DNA of 64,000 bases from Williamsia soli (GTDB lineage Bacteria > Actinomycetota > Actinomycetes > Mycobacteriales > Mycobacteriaceae): contig NZ_JAFRDR010000006.1 in the NCBI RefSeq assembly GCF_017377795.1, positions 124,001 to 188,000 of the forward strand, read 5' to 3'. Position 1 is the stretch's first letter. Each line of letters begins with the position of its first letter. The notes below the pieces were generated by a model that saw nothing but the letters and a program-made list of their open reading frames with translations, had not been told where the DNA came from and ran no database searches. This document shows, piece after piece, positions 8,379 through 16,067 of this stretch. Both the position numbers and the translations under genes were made by a program.

Positions 8379-8653
8379 ATGAACTTCGGGGGACTGTTCG
8401 AACACCTATCAACAATGGCGGCGGATCCACTGCTGCTGACCCTGTCCGGGTAACACATGGACGCGATCGTCGAACGGGCCCCACGCAACTACATCCACCA
8501 CAAAGGCTGGACCGTCTTCATCGGCGGAGACGAAGCGGAGCGGAGCGCGAACCATGTGCAGACGGGCACCCCTGGTTCATAAAACCGGGCACCACCGAAC
8601 CGATGCGGCGACACGCCAGACGCACCATGACCAACGAACCACTCGCCGCCTGA
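8379..8653 (+). pseudogene. Remnant of a DUF222/HNH (13E12-type) protein, internally deleted and frameshifted
   Basis: ATG 8379 opens a short reading MNFGGLFEHLSTMAADPLLL that stops after about 24 codons. About 10 bp later one frame reads RNYIHHKGWTVFIGGDEAE and, after a shift, another frame reads GHPWFIKPGTTEPMRRHARR, ending at 8653. These are the type of N-terminal and C-terminal (HxxGWTV ... HPWF) pieces seen in DUF222/HNH endonuclease-like proteins, abundant in Gordonia and mycobacteria. The central several hundred codons, including the HNH core, are missing. It separates the mycosporine operon from the catabolic operon. Family assignment is by remembered motif, moderate certainty. Confidence 0.5.
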
Positions 8654-8983
8654 ACCCAACTCTCTCAACGCAGACTGCCTCCGAGGCCGCCACAGATTTC
8701 CGAGAAACTACACACGACGACGCAGTCTCAAGCTACTACCGCAGCATTGGATGACCCCGGTGCGGCTGGAACATTGACAACTTCACAGTGTGAGCACGTC
8801 TCGGGGCAGCAGTGTCAGTCCGGTATGGCAGGGACATCTGGCGCGACCACCCCGAACAGGTCGGCGATCGCGGCAAGGCTCGCTACCTGTAGTGAACTCG
8901 CGTCGACGACACCGGCGCCGGGTAGTTTTCTGGTCACGGTGACACTCGCGACGACGGTCGGTCTCGGGCTGCTGTGGTGAACC
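8654..8983. other. Gene-poor stretch between relic and transporter gene
   Basis: No convincing gene. A minus-strand reading (about 8815-9009) ends in LPGAGVVDASSLQVASL and LFGVVAPDVPAIP and could be the tail of a lost gene, but it lacks a start outside the transporter gene and has no recognisable domain. Confidence 0.4.
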
Positions 8984-10240
8984 TCAGTTGACTGCGGAGC
9001 CCTCGACATCGCCGGATTTCAGCTGTCCTAGAACAAGAATGAGGATCAGGGCAACGGCTACGGGGATGCAGGCGAGGAGAACAATCGTGCTGGTGGCGAC
9101 CCCGAGTCCGATGAGCGCACCACCGACGATCGGTCCGACGACCGATCCGAGTCGGCCCATCGACGAGGTCCAGCCGACCCCCGTTGCCGCGGTTGCCTGC
9201 GGATACAGGGACACCGAGACGGCGGCCTGCCCGATCATCCCGGCCTGAAGACCCAGGCCCACTCCGGCGAACACCACGAGCAGCAGGGCTTTGTCGGCGC
9301 CGAGGAAGGCCGACAGTACGAGGAAGACGATCGCCACCGCGGTGGTGCCGGCCAACACGGAGGTCATTCGAAATCGCAACGCTCCGACCATCAGCACGCC
9401 GGCGCCGATGATGCTGCCGATTCCGAGCGCGGCCGAACCGAGCGGTGCCAGGCCCGTGGTGAATCCGTAGCTCGTCAGCAGGGTCGGAAGCCAGGACGAG
9501 AAGATGTAGAAGACCGAGAACACCAGAAAGGCGAAGGCCCACAGCAAGATCGTGCGGGAGCGGACCTGTGGTTCGAAGAGCCGGGCAACCGATGCGTCGT
9601 GTTTGGCCCTCGGTGACGAGGCGACCACACCGGTGACCGTGCGCTCGTCGGGAAGCCACCGCCACAGGAACGGCAGTAGTACCGCAGACGCGATCGCGCC
9701 GAGGATGAACACCCATTCCCATCCGAATGCCCCGACGATCTGGGATCCGGCGAGGCCGGCGATGAGCGCACCGAGGGAGATGCCCATGGTCACGAACACA
9801 GCTATCGATTGGCGGTAACGAGTCGGGTTGAGTGCGGTGGCCTGCGCCACGGCTGCGGGCATCACGGCACCGAGCCCGAACCCGGTGATGAACCGGAGCG
9901 CGCTGAGTTCGATGATGGAACCGGCCCACGCAGTGAGCAGTGATCCGATCGTGAAGGCGACCACGGCGGCGAGGATGACGTGGCGACAACCGAAACGGGC
10001 CGTCAGGCGTCCCACCGCGATGTAGCCGAGTGCGACGCCGAGGCTGGTCAGAGACAGCGCCGGAGTGAAGTGAGAGGCCGAGACGTCCCAGTCCTTGGAC
10101 AAGGCCGGGACGGACAGGCCAAGGGCGATGGTGTCGTAGCCGTCCAGCACAACGGCGATGAAGGCGAGGGCGAGCACGGGCCAGTTCGGCCGGGTGATCT
10201 CGCCGGTACTGGTCTGCTGGGTCATGGTCGGTCCGCTCAT
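8984..10240 (-). CDS. MFS transporter, aromatic acid:H+ symporter (AAHS) type
   Basis: 418 residues with about 12 hydrophobic segments. AFIAVVLDGYDTIALGLSVPAL in the first helix contains the DGYD signature of AAHS transporters (PcaK/BenK/MhpT group), followed by the loop 2-3 MFS motif GRLTARFGCRH. Such carriers import benzoate, protocatechuate, 3-phenylpropionate and similar acids. It is the most distal gene of the minus-strand catabolic operon, 48 bp after a RidA gene, and supports an aromatic acid as the growth substrate. Start may be ATG 10240 or ATG 10225 (MTQQ). Confidence 0.88.
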   Translation of the reverse strand: MSGPTMTQQTSTGEITRPNWPVLALAFIAVVLDGYDTIALGLSVPALSKDWDVSASHFTPALSLTSLGVALGYIAVGRLTARFGCRHVILAAVVAFTIGSLLTAWAGSIIELSALRFITGFGLGAVMPAAVAQATALNPTRYRQSIAVFVTMGISLGALIAGLAGSQIVGAFGWEWVFILGAIASAVLLPFLWRWLPDERTVTGVVASSPRAKHDASVARLFEPQVRSRTILLWAFAFLVFSVFYIFSSWLPTLLTSYGFTTGLAPLGSAALGIGSIIGAGVLMVGALRFRMTSVLAGTTAVAIVFLVLSAFLGADKALLLVVFAGVGLGLQAGMIGQAAVSVSLYPQATAATGVGWTSSMGRLGSVVGPIVGGALIGLGVATSTIVLLACIPVAVALILILVLGQLKSGDVEGSAVN

Positions 10241-10288
10241 GATGGCGTCCTTGTGGTTGTCGATGCGTGAGCACCGGTTGGGTTGATT

Positions 10289-10693
10289 TTAGTCGCCCGC
10301 GGAACGGGCTTTCGGTAGGAATCCCTGCGCTTCGATCTCGACGGTGAGGCCTGGGTCGACCAGGGCAGACACCTCGACGAGGGTCGAGCACGGGAACGGT
10401 TCGGTGAAGACCGCGCTGCGAGCGCGGGAGACTGCCTGCTTGTCGGCGATGTCGGTGACGTAGATACGCAGAACGACGATGTCGTCGGCGTGGGCCCCGC
10501 ACGCTCGGGCGAGCGCCTGCGTCCGGCGGAAGGCCTCGACTGCCTGCGCATGGGTATCGTTGCCGCCGATCGGGCCGGACGGTGAACCCGCGTGCATTCC
10601 TGACAGGAAGAATTGGTCGCCGACGATTCGGGCGTTGCTGAACATGTCCGGGCGCGGAGGTGCCGGAACGGAGGGGTCGTCCACCCCGGTCAT
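10289..10693 (-). CDS. RidA/YjgF family protein (first of two in the operon)
   Basis: 134 residues. Family segments: FSNARIVGDQFFLSGMHAG, QAVEAFRRTQALARACGAHADDIVVLRIYVTD, and C-terminal CSTLVEVSALVDPGLTVEIEAQGF. RidA proteins hydrolyse enamines/imines; in aminophenol and nitrobenzoate catabolism members act as 2-aminomuconate deaminases. Its ATG (10691-10693) overlaps the stop of the upstream 111-residue gene as ATGA. A second RidA gene lies at the head of the operon (19446-19814), suggesting an imine or enamine intermediate in the pathway. Exact substrate unknown. Confidence 0.85.
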   Translation of the reverse strand: MTGVDDPSVPAPPRPDMFSNARIVGDQFFLSGMHAGSPSGPIGGNDTHAQAVEAFRRTQALARACGAHADDIVVLRIYVTDIADKQAVSRARSAVFTEPFPCSTLVEVSALVDPGLTVEIEAQGFLPKARSAGD

Positions 10694-11025
10694 CGGGTGC
10701 CCACCGCTCGGCGTGCGTCTGACTCACGGGTGAGGCGGTCGCGCACGTCCGAGAAGTCATAGGTGGGGTAGAACTCCGTCCGGAACGTGCCCCACGCTCG
10801 CCGCTCGAGTTCGACGTTCACCGCCGCCAGCCGATCGGCGGGTAGCCGCAGCGTGACGATCTGTCCGATGCCCATCGCGACCACCCAGGAGACGACCTCG
10901 CAATCCTCGGGTGGGAAACCGTGCCACCAGTCGCTGGCGTCGAGGCGGCCCTGCAACTGCTCCAGGTTCTGGCTCTGGTCGTGCCGCAGGAAGATCGTCA
11001 GCATCAGGGTGTCGGTGCCGGTCAT
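10690..11025 (-). CDS. Conserved small protein of Rieske oxygenase operon, unknown function
   Basis: 111 residues from ATG 11025, overlapping the Rieske stop (ATGA at 11022-11025). It starts MTGTDTLMLTIFLRHDQS and continues DWWHGFPPEDCEVVSWVVAMGIGQIVTLRLPADRLAAVN. The alternating beta/alpha pattern and size suggest a dimeric ferredoxin-like alpha/beta-barrel such as muconolactone isomerase or EthD relatives, but I do not recognise a named family. Placement between a Rieske oxygenase and RidA, all translationally coupled, implies a role in the same pathway: isomerase, accessory or product-binding protein. Confidence 0.7.
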   Translation of the reverse strand: MTGTDTLMLTIFLRHDQSQNLEQLQGRLDASDWWHGFPPEDCEVVSWVVAMGIGQIVTLRLPADRLAAVNVELERRAWGTFRTEFYPTYDFSDVRDRLTRESDARRAVGTR

Positions 11026-12113
11026 GTGTTCGCGGCCGCGAGGGTCTGCGCCTGCGCGGTGGCGTCGGCGCGGTACAGCCGCCGGATCCGCGAGACGCCG
11101 AGGTCGTGCTGATAGAGGTGTTCTTCGCGGTCGGCGTCGCCGGCCAACACCTCGAGCACCGCACGGTCCTGTTCGAGGACCTCCCAGTGTTTCGCCTCCA
11201 GCTGCGTCCGGTACAGGAATCGCCAGGTTTCGCGTTCCCAGCCGCTGACCCTGCGGGTGCGCCAGTGGAAGATCGCCGACGTGTTCCGGTCGATCGGTGT
11301 GCTCATCCCGACGATGCCGAAGACTCCTCCGGGCCCGGCGGCCGGACCGTACGGGATCTCCAGATCGACGAAGTCCATCGATCCGCGGACGAACTCGACC
11401 CAGTCGAAGTTCACACCGCGCTGGTCGGTCTTCTCGAAGAAGAACCCCCGGTCGGTCTCCCGGATACGGAACCGGGCGGAGATGTCGCCGCCGAACATCG
11501 AATGCGAATTGCGGTGCAGGAATGCCCCGTGCATGGGATCGAGGACGTTGTCCATGTAGAACCGCCACGGCCCGGCCCACTCCGCGTAGTTCGGGAACCA
11601 CGACACCTCGGGGTCGGCGAGCCGATCCGGGAGCGCGAACGGCGTCGTCACCGAGTCCGCGGTCAGCGGGATGAACGCGAAGATCGTGTCGGCGGCCTCG
11701 ACGACGTCCAGTGACACCGTCGCGCGGCGGCCTTCGAGCGCGCACCCGGGCATGCCGGGAACCGAGACGACTGTGCCGTCCCCGTCGACCTGGACCCCGT
11801 GATAGAGGCAGGCGATCCGGTCGCCGAGGTGTTGTCCCACCGACAGCGGTGCACTGCGATGGGGACAACGGTCTTCGAGCATGCGGATCGTGCCTTCCGC
11901 GTCACGGAACAGCACCCAGTCCACCTCGAGTCGGCGGACCGGGACCATCGCACCGGGCTCGACCATGTGGGACGGGAGAATCGGGTACCACCGATCACGG
12001 AGGCCGGTGGCGGCGATCTCATCGGCATCGAGGTGCCGGCGGGTGCCGACGGCGAACTGGGGTCCGCGCGGGCGGGTGGCCGGCTTGGCGCTGGTGGTGG
12101 TGTCGGTGGTCAT
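11022..12113 (-). CDS. Rieske non-heme iron oxygenase, catalytic alpha subunit
   Basis: 363 residues from ATG 12113. Rieske [2Fe-2S] ligands are Cys83-x-His85 and Cys102-x2-His105 (DRCPHRSAPL ... CLYHG). The mononuclear iron motif is Asp192-x2-His195-x4-His200 (NVLDPMHGAFLH). This single-subunit architecture matches the phthalate 4,5-dioxygenase/vanillate demethylase group, which take electrons directly from a FNR-2Fe2S reductase; that reductase is encoded at 17871. It would hydroxylate or demethylate an aromatic ring. No beta subunit is present. The gene lies 1 bp from the stop of the 77-residue gene and overlaps the next one. Confidence 0.92.
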   Translation of the reverse strand: MTTDTTTSAKPATRPRGPQFAVGTRRHLDADEIAATGLRDRWYPILPSHMVEPGAMVPVRRLEVDWVLFRDAEGTIRMLEDRCPHRSAPLSVGQHLGDRIACLYHGVQVDGDGTVVSVPGMPGCALEGRRATVSLDVVEAADTIFAFIPLTADSVTTPFALPDRLADPEVSWFPNYAEWAGPWRFYMDNVLDPMHGAFLHRNSHSMFGGDISARFRIRETDRGFFFEKTDQRGVNFDWVEFVRGSMDFVDLEIPYGPAAGPGGVFGIVGMSTPIDRNTSAIFHWRTRRVSGWERETWRFLYRTQLEAKHWEVLEQDRAVLEVLAGDADREEHLYQHDLGVSRIRRLYRADATAQAQTLAAANT

Positions 12114-12114
12114 G

Positions 12115-12348
12115 TCACTTCCCCAATCTGCGCATCTCGGCGCGGAAGGTGTCGTCGGACCACGCTTTACCGTCGGGTCCGTGTAATCCCAGGGCATTGA
12201 GTCCCGCGACGACGTCGTCGAGAGTCGTTGCACCGCTGCTGAACACTTCGGTGAGCGAGCCTGAGAGCTTCATCTCGTACGGCGTGATCGGTTCCGGGTG
12301 GGTCTGGTTTGCTTCGAGATATGGCTCGCGGGCTGTGCGAGTTGTCAT
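12115..12348 (-). CDS. Small protein with recombinase-like helical domain
   Basis: 77 residues from ATG 12348, which overlaps the stop of the preceding gene (ATGA at 12345-12348). The C-terminal half TTLDDVVAGLNALGLHGPDGKAW followed by DDTFRAEMRRLG copies the pattern of the helical segment in serine-recombinase Recombinase domains (ALNxxGxxxPxGxxW...). No catalytic or complete DNA-binding domain exists. I recall similar tiny proteins beside Rieske oxygenase genes, but their function is not known to me. Translation coupling to the oxygenase suggests an accessory role rather than recombination. Confidence 0.65.
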   Translation of the reverse strand: MTTRTAREPYLEANQTHPEPITPYEMKLSGSLTEVFSSGATTLDDVVAGLNALGLHGPDGKAWSDDTFRAEMRRLGK

Positions 12349-12800
12349 CGGAGTGCTCCTTCGACAAGTGGGGTGGGTGGGGTGAGATACGTGCCGCCAC
12401 GTGCTGCGAGTCCTTCTGCGATGGCGACGAACGATGAGCTCCACTCTGTGAATGAGGCTCGGCTTGCGGTGTGGACCGGGCGCGCGGACCCGTCCACGAC
12501 GACGAAGATCGCGTTGTCGATCTCGCCGGCGAACTGCTGGGCGACAGTCAGATCGGACTCGACGTCCTCCGCGGAGGCGACGACGAGCGTCGGAACCGTG
12601 ACGGCGGCGAGGGAAGCGCTCACATCCGCCGGCGGGGTCGTCGGATCCGCGAGTACGAGACTCAGGACGGCGTCCGGATGCACGATGGCGAGTCGCACGG
12701 CTTGCGCCGCATCGTCGCCCGCAGCGAACACATGAGTGGGTTCACCGGCCTCGACCGCGGCTTGCGCGCCGTCGTCCCACCACAGGGTCGTGGCGATCAT
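12345..12800 (-). CDS. Short alpha/beta-hydrolase-fold protein lacking the usual serine nucleophile
   Basis: 151 residues from ATG 12800, overlapping the TPP-enzyme stop. The segment HVFAAGDDAAQAVRLAIVHPDAVLSLVLADP matches the nucleophile elbow and following helix of alpha/beta hydrolases, and VPTLVVASAEDVESD matches the strand carrying the acid. At the elbow GxSxG is replaced by G28-D-D30-A-A: the serine position is Asp. The usual C-terminal GH motif is not evident, and the first ~60 residues of the fold are missing. It is either a non-catalytic partner or an odd Asp-nucleophile enzyme. Intact reading frame and coupling on both sides argue against a pseudogene. Confidence 0.65.
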   Translation of the reverse strand: MIATTLWWDDGAQAAVEAGEPTHVFAAGDDAAQAVRLAIVHPDAVLSLVLADPTTPPADVSASLAAVTVPTLVVASAEDVESDLTVAQQFAGEIDNAIFVVVDGSARPVHTASRASFTEWSSSFVAIAEGLAARGGTYLTPPTPLVEGALR

Positions 12801-14476
12801 GAGTGTGCCTCGGAGGGAACGTGTACGGGAGGGACGAAGGGGCCGGGTACCGGATCGAGCGCGGCGACATCCACTTCGATCATCGTCGGACCGGTGCGGT
12901 CGATGGCGGAGGCCAAGGCGCCGGCAATGCTTCCTGCGCCCTGCACGAGGTGGTACGGGATGTCCATCGAAGCGGCGAGGAGGTCGAAGCGGGGAGTGTG
13001 CAGGTCGACACCGGAGCGGCGGAAGCCGTTCTTCTCCTGCATGTTCCGCAGGACCCCGTATCCGCCGTCGTTGAAGACAAGCACGATGACGTGGGCGCCG
13101 GATCCGGCAAGTGACGCGAGCTCACCGAGGTGGACCGCGAGACCGCCATCGCCGACCATGACCAGCGTCGGCACGTCGGGACGCGCGTGTGCGGCGCCGA
13201 TACCCATCGCGAGACCCTGGCCGATGCCGCCGCCGAGGGGGAAGACGTTGGTGGCTCGCTCGAAGATCGGCAGCAACCGGTTTCCCCACTGGCTCGACGG
13301 GATGGTGACGTCGCGGGCGATCACGGACCGGCGGGGCAGTACGGTCCGGACCGCATCGCAGATCTCGGCGTATCCGCCGATGTACTCGGTCAATTCGCGG
13401 CGGACACGGTCGCGGACCTCGGTGATCCGGGCCTGCCAGGTGCCAGACCCGGACGGCTCGCCGAGCGCAGCGGTGATTCCAGCGAGGGTCGTCTCGGCGT
13501 CACCGACGATTGCGACCTCGGCCGGATACACCCGTCCGACCGTGCTCGGATCGACATCGATCTGGATCAGGGTCGACGGTAGCGACAGTGAATAGGTGGC
13601 TGTCTCGTTGGAGCGGAAGTGCGTTCCGACTGCGAGGACGAGATCAGCGTCGGCGATGAGTTCGCGGGCCGCCGGAGTGGTTGCGAAGTTGCCGATGACC
13701 AGCGGATCGTCCTCGGGAACGATTCCCCTACCCGAGTTGCTGGTGAGAATGCCGGCTCCGAGACGATGGGCCAGCGCGGACACGATCTCTCCCGCGCCGG
13801 CGGCGCCGCCGCCGAGCCAGATGAGGGGTGACTTGGCGCCTGCCAGCAATTCGGCCGCTCGAGTCACCGATTGTGGGTCAGCGGGTGCCACCGCACGCGG
13901 CGTCGACTCGGTGGGACGCTGGTGTTCGGGCGATGCCAGATACTGCAGATCGGTCGGCCACTCGACGCTTGCGGGCCCCGACGGCGCGGACAGGATGCGG
14001 GAGATGGCCCACTCGAGCTCTGCCGCAGCCTCTTTGGCGTCGGTGATGGTGGCCGAGTGGGCGGAGACAGCCTCGAGCATCCGGGGCTGGGCCGGGAACT
14101 CGTGGATCACGCCGCGGCTCGAAGCGGGGCGTCCAGGACTGAGGTACTCGCTCTCGATCTGCCCGGTGATGTGCAGGACCCGGCTGCCGGCGGTGAGTGC
14201 TTCCACCATCGATCCTGCCGCGTTTCCTGCTCCGGTTCCGGTGCTGGTCAATGCGATTCCAATCCCTCCGGACGCTCGTGCAAAGGCGTCGGCCGCATTG
14301 ACGGCCGCGGCCTCGTGGCGCATCTCCACGAACTCGAGGTCGCGATCGACAGCCTCGACGAGCGGCAGGTTGTGGATGCTGATCACGCCGAAGGCGGTGG
14401 TGATGCCGTGTTTGCGCATCACGTCGACCAGCACGTCGCCACCGGTACGGCGACGGGTCTCGGGTTCTCGGTTCAT
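12797..14476 (-). CDS. Thiamine pyrophosphate-dependent enzyme (acetolactate synthase/benzoylformate decarboxylase family)
   Basis: 559 residues, full family length. The PYR domain has the catalytic Glu at about 55 (MRHEAAAVNAADAFAR) and GIALTSTGTGAGNAAGSMVEAL; the central domain has PLIWLGGGAAGAG; the PP domain has the TPP/Mg motif VMVGDGGLAVHLGELASLA through FNDGGYG. These enzymes decarboxylate 2-oxo acids or carry out acyloin chemistry. In a catabolic operon with a Rieske oxygenase a benzoylformate- or 2-oxo-acid-decarboxylase role is reasonable. CAGGAGAACACC precedes ATG 14476. It overlaps the next gene by 4 bases. Confidence 0.88.
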   Translation of the reverse strand: MNREPETRRRTGGDVLVDVMRKHGITTAFGVISIHNLPLVEAVDRDLEFVEMRHEAAAVNAADAFARASGGIGIALTSTGTGAGNAAGSMVEALTAGSRVLHITGQIESEYLSPGRPASSRGVIHEFPAQPRMLEAVSAHSATITDAKEAAAELEWAISRILSAPSGPASVEWPTDLQYLASPEHQRPTESTPRAVAPADPQSVTRAAELLAGAKSPLIWLGGGAAGAGEIVSALAHRLGAGILTSNSGRGIVPEDDPLVIGNFATTPAARELIADADLVLAVGTHFRSNETATYSLSLPSTLIQIDVDPSTVGRVYPAEVAIVGDAETTLAGITAALGEPSGSGTWQARITEVRDRVRRELTEYIGGYAEICDAVRTVLPRRSVIARDVTIPSSQWGNRLLPIFERATNVFPLGGGIGQGLAMGIGAAHARPDVPTLVMVGDGGLAVHLGELASLAGSGAHVIVLVFNDGGYGVLRNMQEKNGFRRSGVDLHTPRFDLLAASMDIPYHLVQGAGSIAGALASAIDRTGPTMIEVDVAALDPVPGPFVPPVHVPSEAHS

Positions 14477-14506
14477 GGTGTTCTCCTGATCGAAGGTCGT
14501 CGGGCG

Positions 14507-15289
14507 TCAGACGTAGCGGTGGACTCCGCCACCGACGTCGAGGGCTGCGCCCGTCATGTAGCTGTTCCTGGGTGAGAGCAACGTAGTGATAGGAAACGCC
14601 AGCTCGTCAGCGGTTCCGAAGCGGCCCAGTGCGATTCCGCGGTCGCGGGCGATCTCTGCGCTCCACGTGTCGAAATCGGCGTCTGAACCGCTGTCTTCGA
14701 AGCGGCGCTGCCATTGCCCGGTGTCGACGAGGCCGAGAAGCACCGAGTTGACCCTGATCCCATCGGAGGCGAGGTCACTCGCCAGTGAACGGGACAGATT
14801 CAGCAGTCCGGCACGAGCGGCTGCGGTGATCGCGAGTCGGAGCTCCGGCTGGCGGGACAGGATGGCGTTGACCACCACGACCGAGCCCGCGTCGGATGCC
14901 GCCAGCGTCTTGCGTGCTGCCCGGACCACATTGAGGGCGCCGAAGATCTTGAGGTCGAACTCGTCTCGGACCTCGGAGTCCGTGGTCTCATCGAGAGTTC
15001 GCATCAGAGACCGCCCTGCATTGCAGACGGCACCGTCGAGACCACCGAATTCGTCCACGGCTCGGCCGACGAACTCCTCGACCGACGCCCTGTCGGTGAC
15101 GTCGCAGGAGGCGGTGACGACGTCGGTCATCGAGGCGAGGTCGGCTGTGGCCTCGCGCAGTCGCGACTCATCTCGAGCGCACAACGCGAGTTGGGCGCCC
15201 TCCTCGGCGAGCAGTCGCGCCGTCGCGAGTCCGATCCCGGAACTGGCGCCGGTGATCAGGATTCGTCGACCCTTCAACTGCAGGTCCAT
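14507..15289 (-). CDS. Atypical short-chain dehydrogenase/reductase without the YxxxK catalytic pair
   Basis: 260 residues, classical SDR size. The cofactor motif TGASSGIG (13-20) and the NAG motif (90-92) are normal, as is the C-terminal GAALDVGGG. At the active site, where YxxxK stands, the protein has Thr155-AAA-Arg159 (ITAAARAGLLNL), and the catalytic Ser site reads VVNAILS (Ala142). The canonical SDR mechanism therefore should not operate; it may be a hydratase/lyase-like or non-redox SDR, or bind NAD structurally. GAGGAGAACCG precedes the ATG. It lies 31 bp after a second, fully canonical SDR gene. Confidence 0.82.
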   Translation of the reverse strand: MDLQLKGRRILITGASSGIGLATARLLAEEGAQLALCARDESRLREATADLASMTDVVTASCDVTDRASVEEFVGRAVDEFGGLDGAVCNAGRSLMRTLDETTDSEVRDEFDLKIFGALNVVRAARKTLAASDAGSVVVVNAILSRQPELRLAITAAARAGLLNLSRSLASDLASDGIRVNSVLLGLVDTGQWQRRFEDSGSDADFDTWSAEIARDRGIALGRFGTADELAFPITTLLSPRNSYMTGAALDVGGGVHRYV

Positions 15290-15320
15290 CGGTTCTCCTC
15301 GTGGGGTGGGTGGTCAGTGG

Positions 15321-16067
15321 TCATCGGAAGATGAATCCGCCGTCTACGACGATGGTCTGGCCGGTGACGAACGCGGCATCGTCGGACAGCAGGAATCGCA
15401 CGACACCGGCAACGTCCTCGGGCGTCTGTTCACGTGGTAGCGCGCGGCCGGCGGCATACGTCTGGTAGCGGGCGTCGGGGACGCCCTCGGTCGCCTCGAT
15501 CCGGATCAGACCCGGGGCAACCGCGTTGACGCGAACCCCGAAGGTCCCGGCGTCGCGGGCCATCGACCGCGTCATCCCGATGACCGCGGCCTTCGACGAG
15601 ACGTAGTGCACGAGGCGCGGCGACCCGTACATCGCGACGTCGGAGGCGATGTTCACGATCGCGCCTCCCGACTCGGACAGGTGCGGCCACAGGTACTTCG
15701 TCACCGACCAGGTGCCGCGGACGTTGACATCGGTGACGCGGCCGAACTCGTCGTCGGCGAGCTCGAAGAATGTCGCGCCCCCGACACCGTCGGCGATCGC
15801 GGCGTTGTTCACCAATCCGATAAGGCGAATATCGTTGTCTCTCAGATGGTCTGCAAGGTCGCGTACCGAATCGACATCGGCGATGTCGGTGACGATCGCG
15901 GTGGCGTCGTAACCCGCTGCGGTGAGGTCTTCGGCCGCGGAGTGCGCGGTTTCCGGGTCGCGCTCCGCGATGACGACGGCATGGTCCTCGCGGCAGAGTC
16001 GCTCGGCGATGGCGCGGCCGAGGCCTCGTCCACCTCCGGTGACGACGACGGTACCTGCGGCGCTCAC
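15321..16067 (-). CDS. Short-chain dehydrogenase/reductase (canonical)
   Basis: 248 residues starting with GTG 16067, whose first bases overlap the hydrolase stop. NAD(P)-binding TGGGRGLG (11-18), NNAA, catalytic Ser in VNIASD, Tyr and Lys in HYVSSKAAV, and the C-terminal GQTIVVDGG are all present. Likely oxidises an alcohol or cis-diol or reduces a carbonyl in the operon's pathway; dihydrodiol dehydrogenases that follow Rieske dioxygenases belong to this superfamily. Substrate not deducible. Confidence 0.87.
   Translation of the reverse strand: MSAAGTVVVTGGGRGLGRAIAERLCREDHAVVIAERDPETAHSAAEDLTAAGYDATAIVTDIADVDSVRDLADHLRDNDIRLIGLVNNAAIADGVGGATFFELADDEFGRVTDVNVRGTWSVTKYLWPHLSESGGAIVNIASDVAMYGSPRLVHYVSSKAAVIGMTRSMARDAGTFGVRVNAVAPGLIRIEATEGVPDARYQTYAAGRALPREQTPEDVAGVVRFLLSDDAAFVTGQTIVVDGGFIFR

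Noticed and set aside
8815-9009. Minus-strand 64-codon reading ending in DLFGVVAPDVPAIPD
   Set aside because: Starts inside the transporter gene, lacks a ribosome site and a domain.
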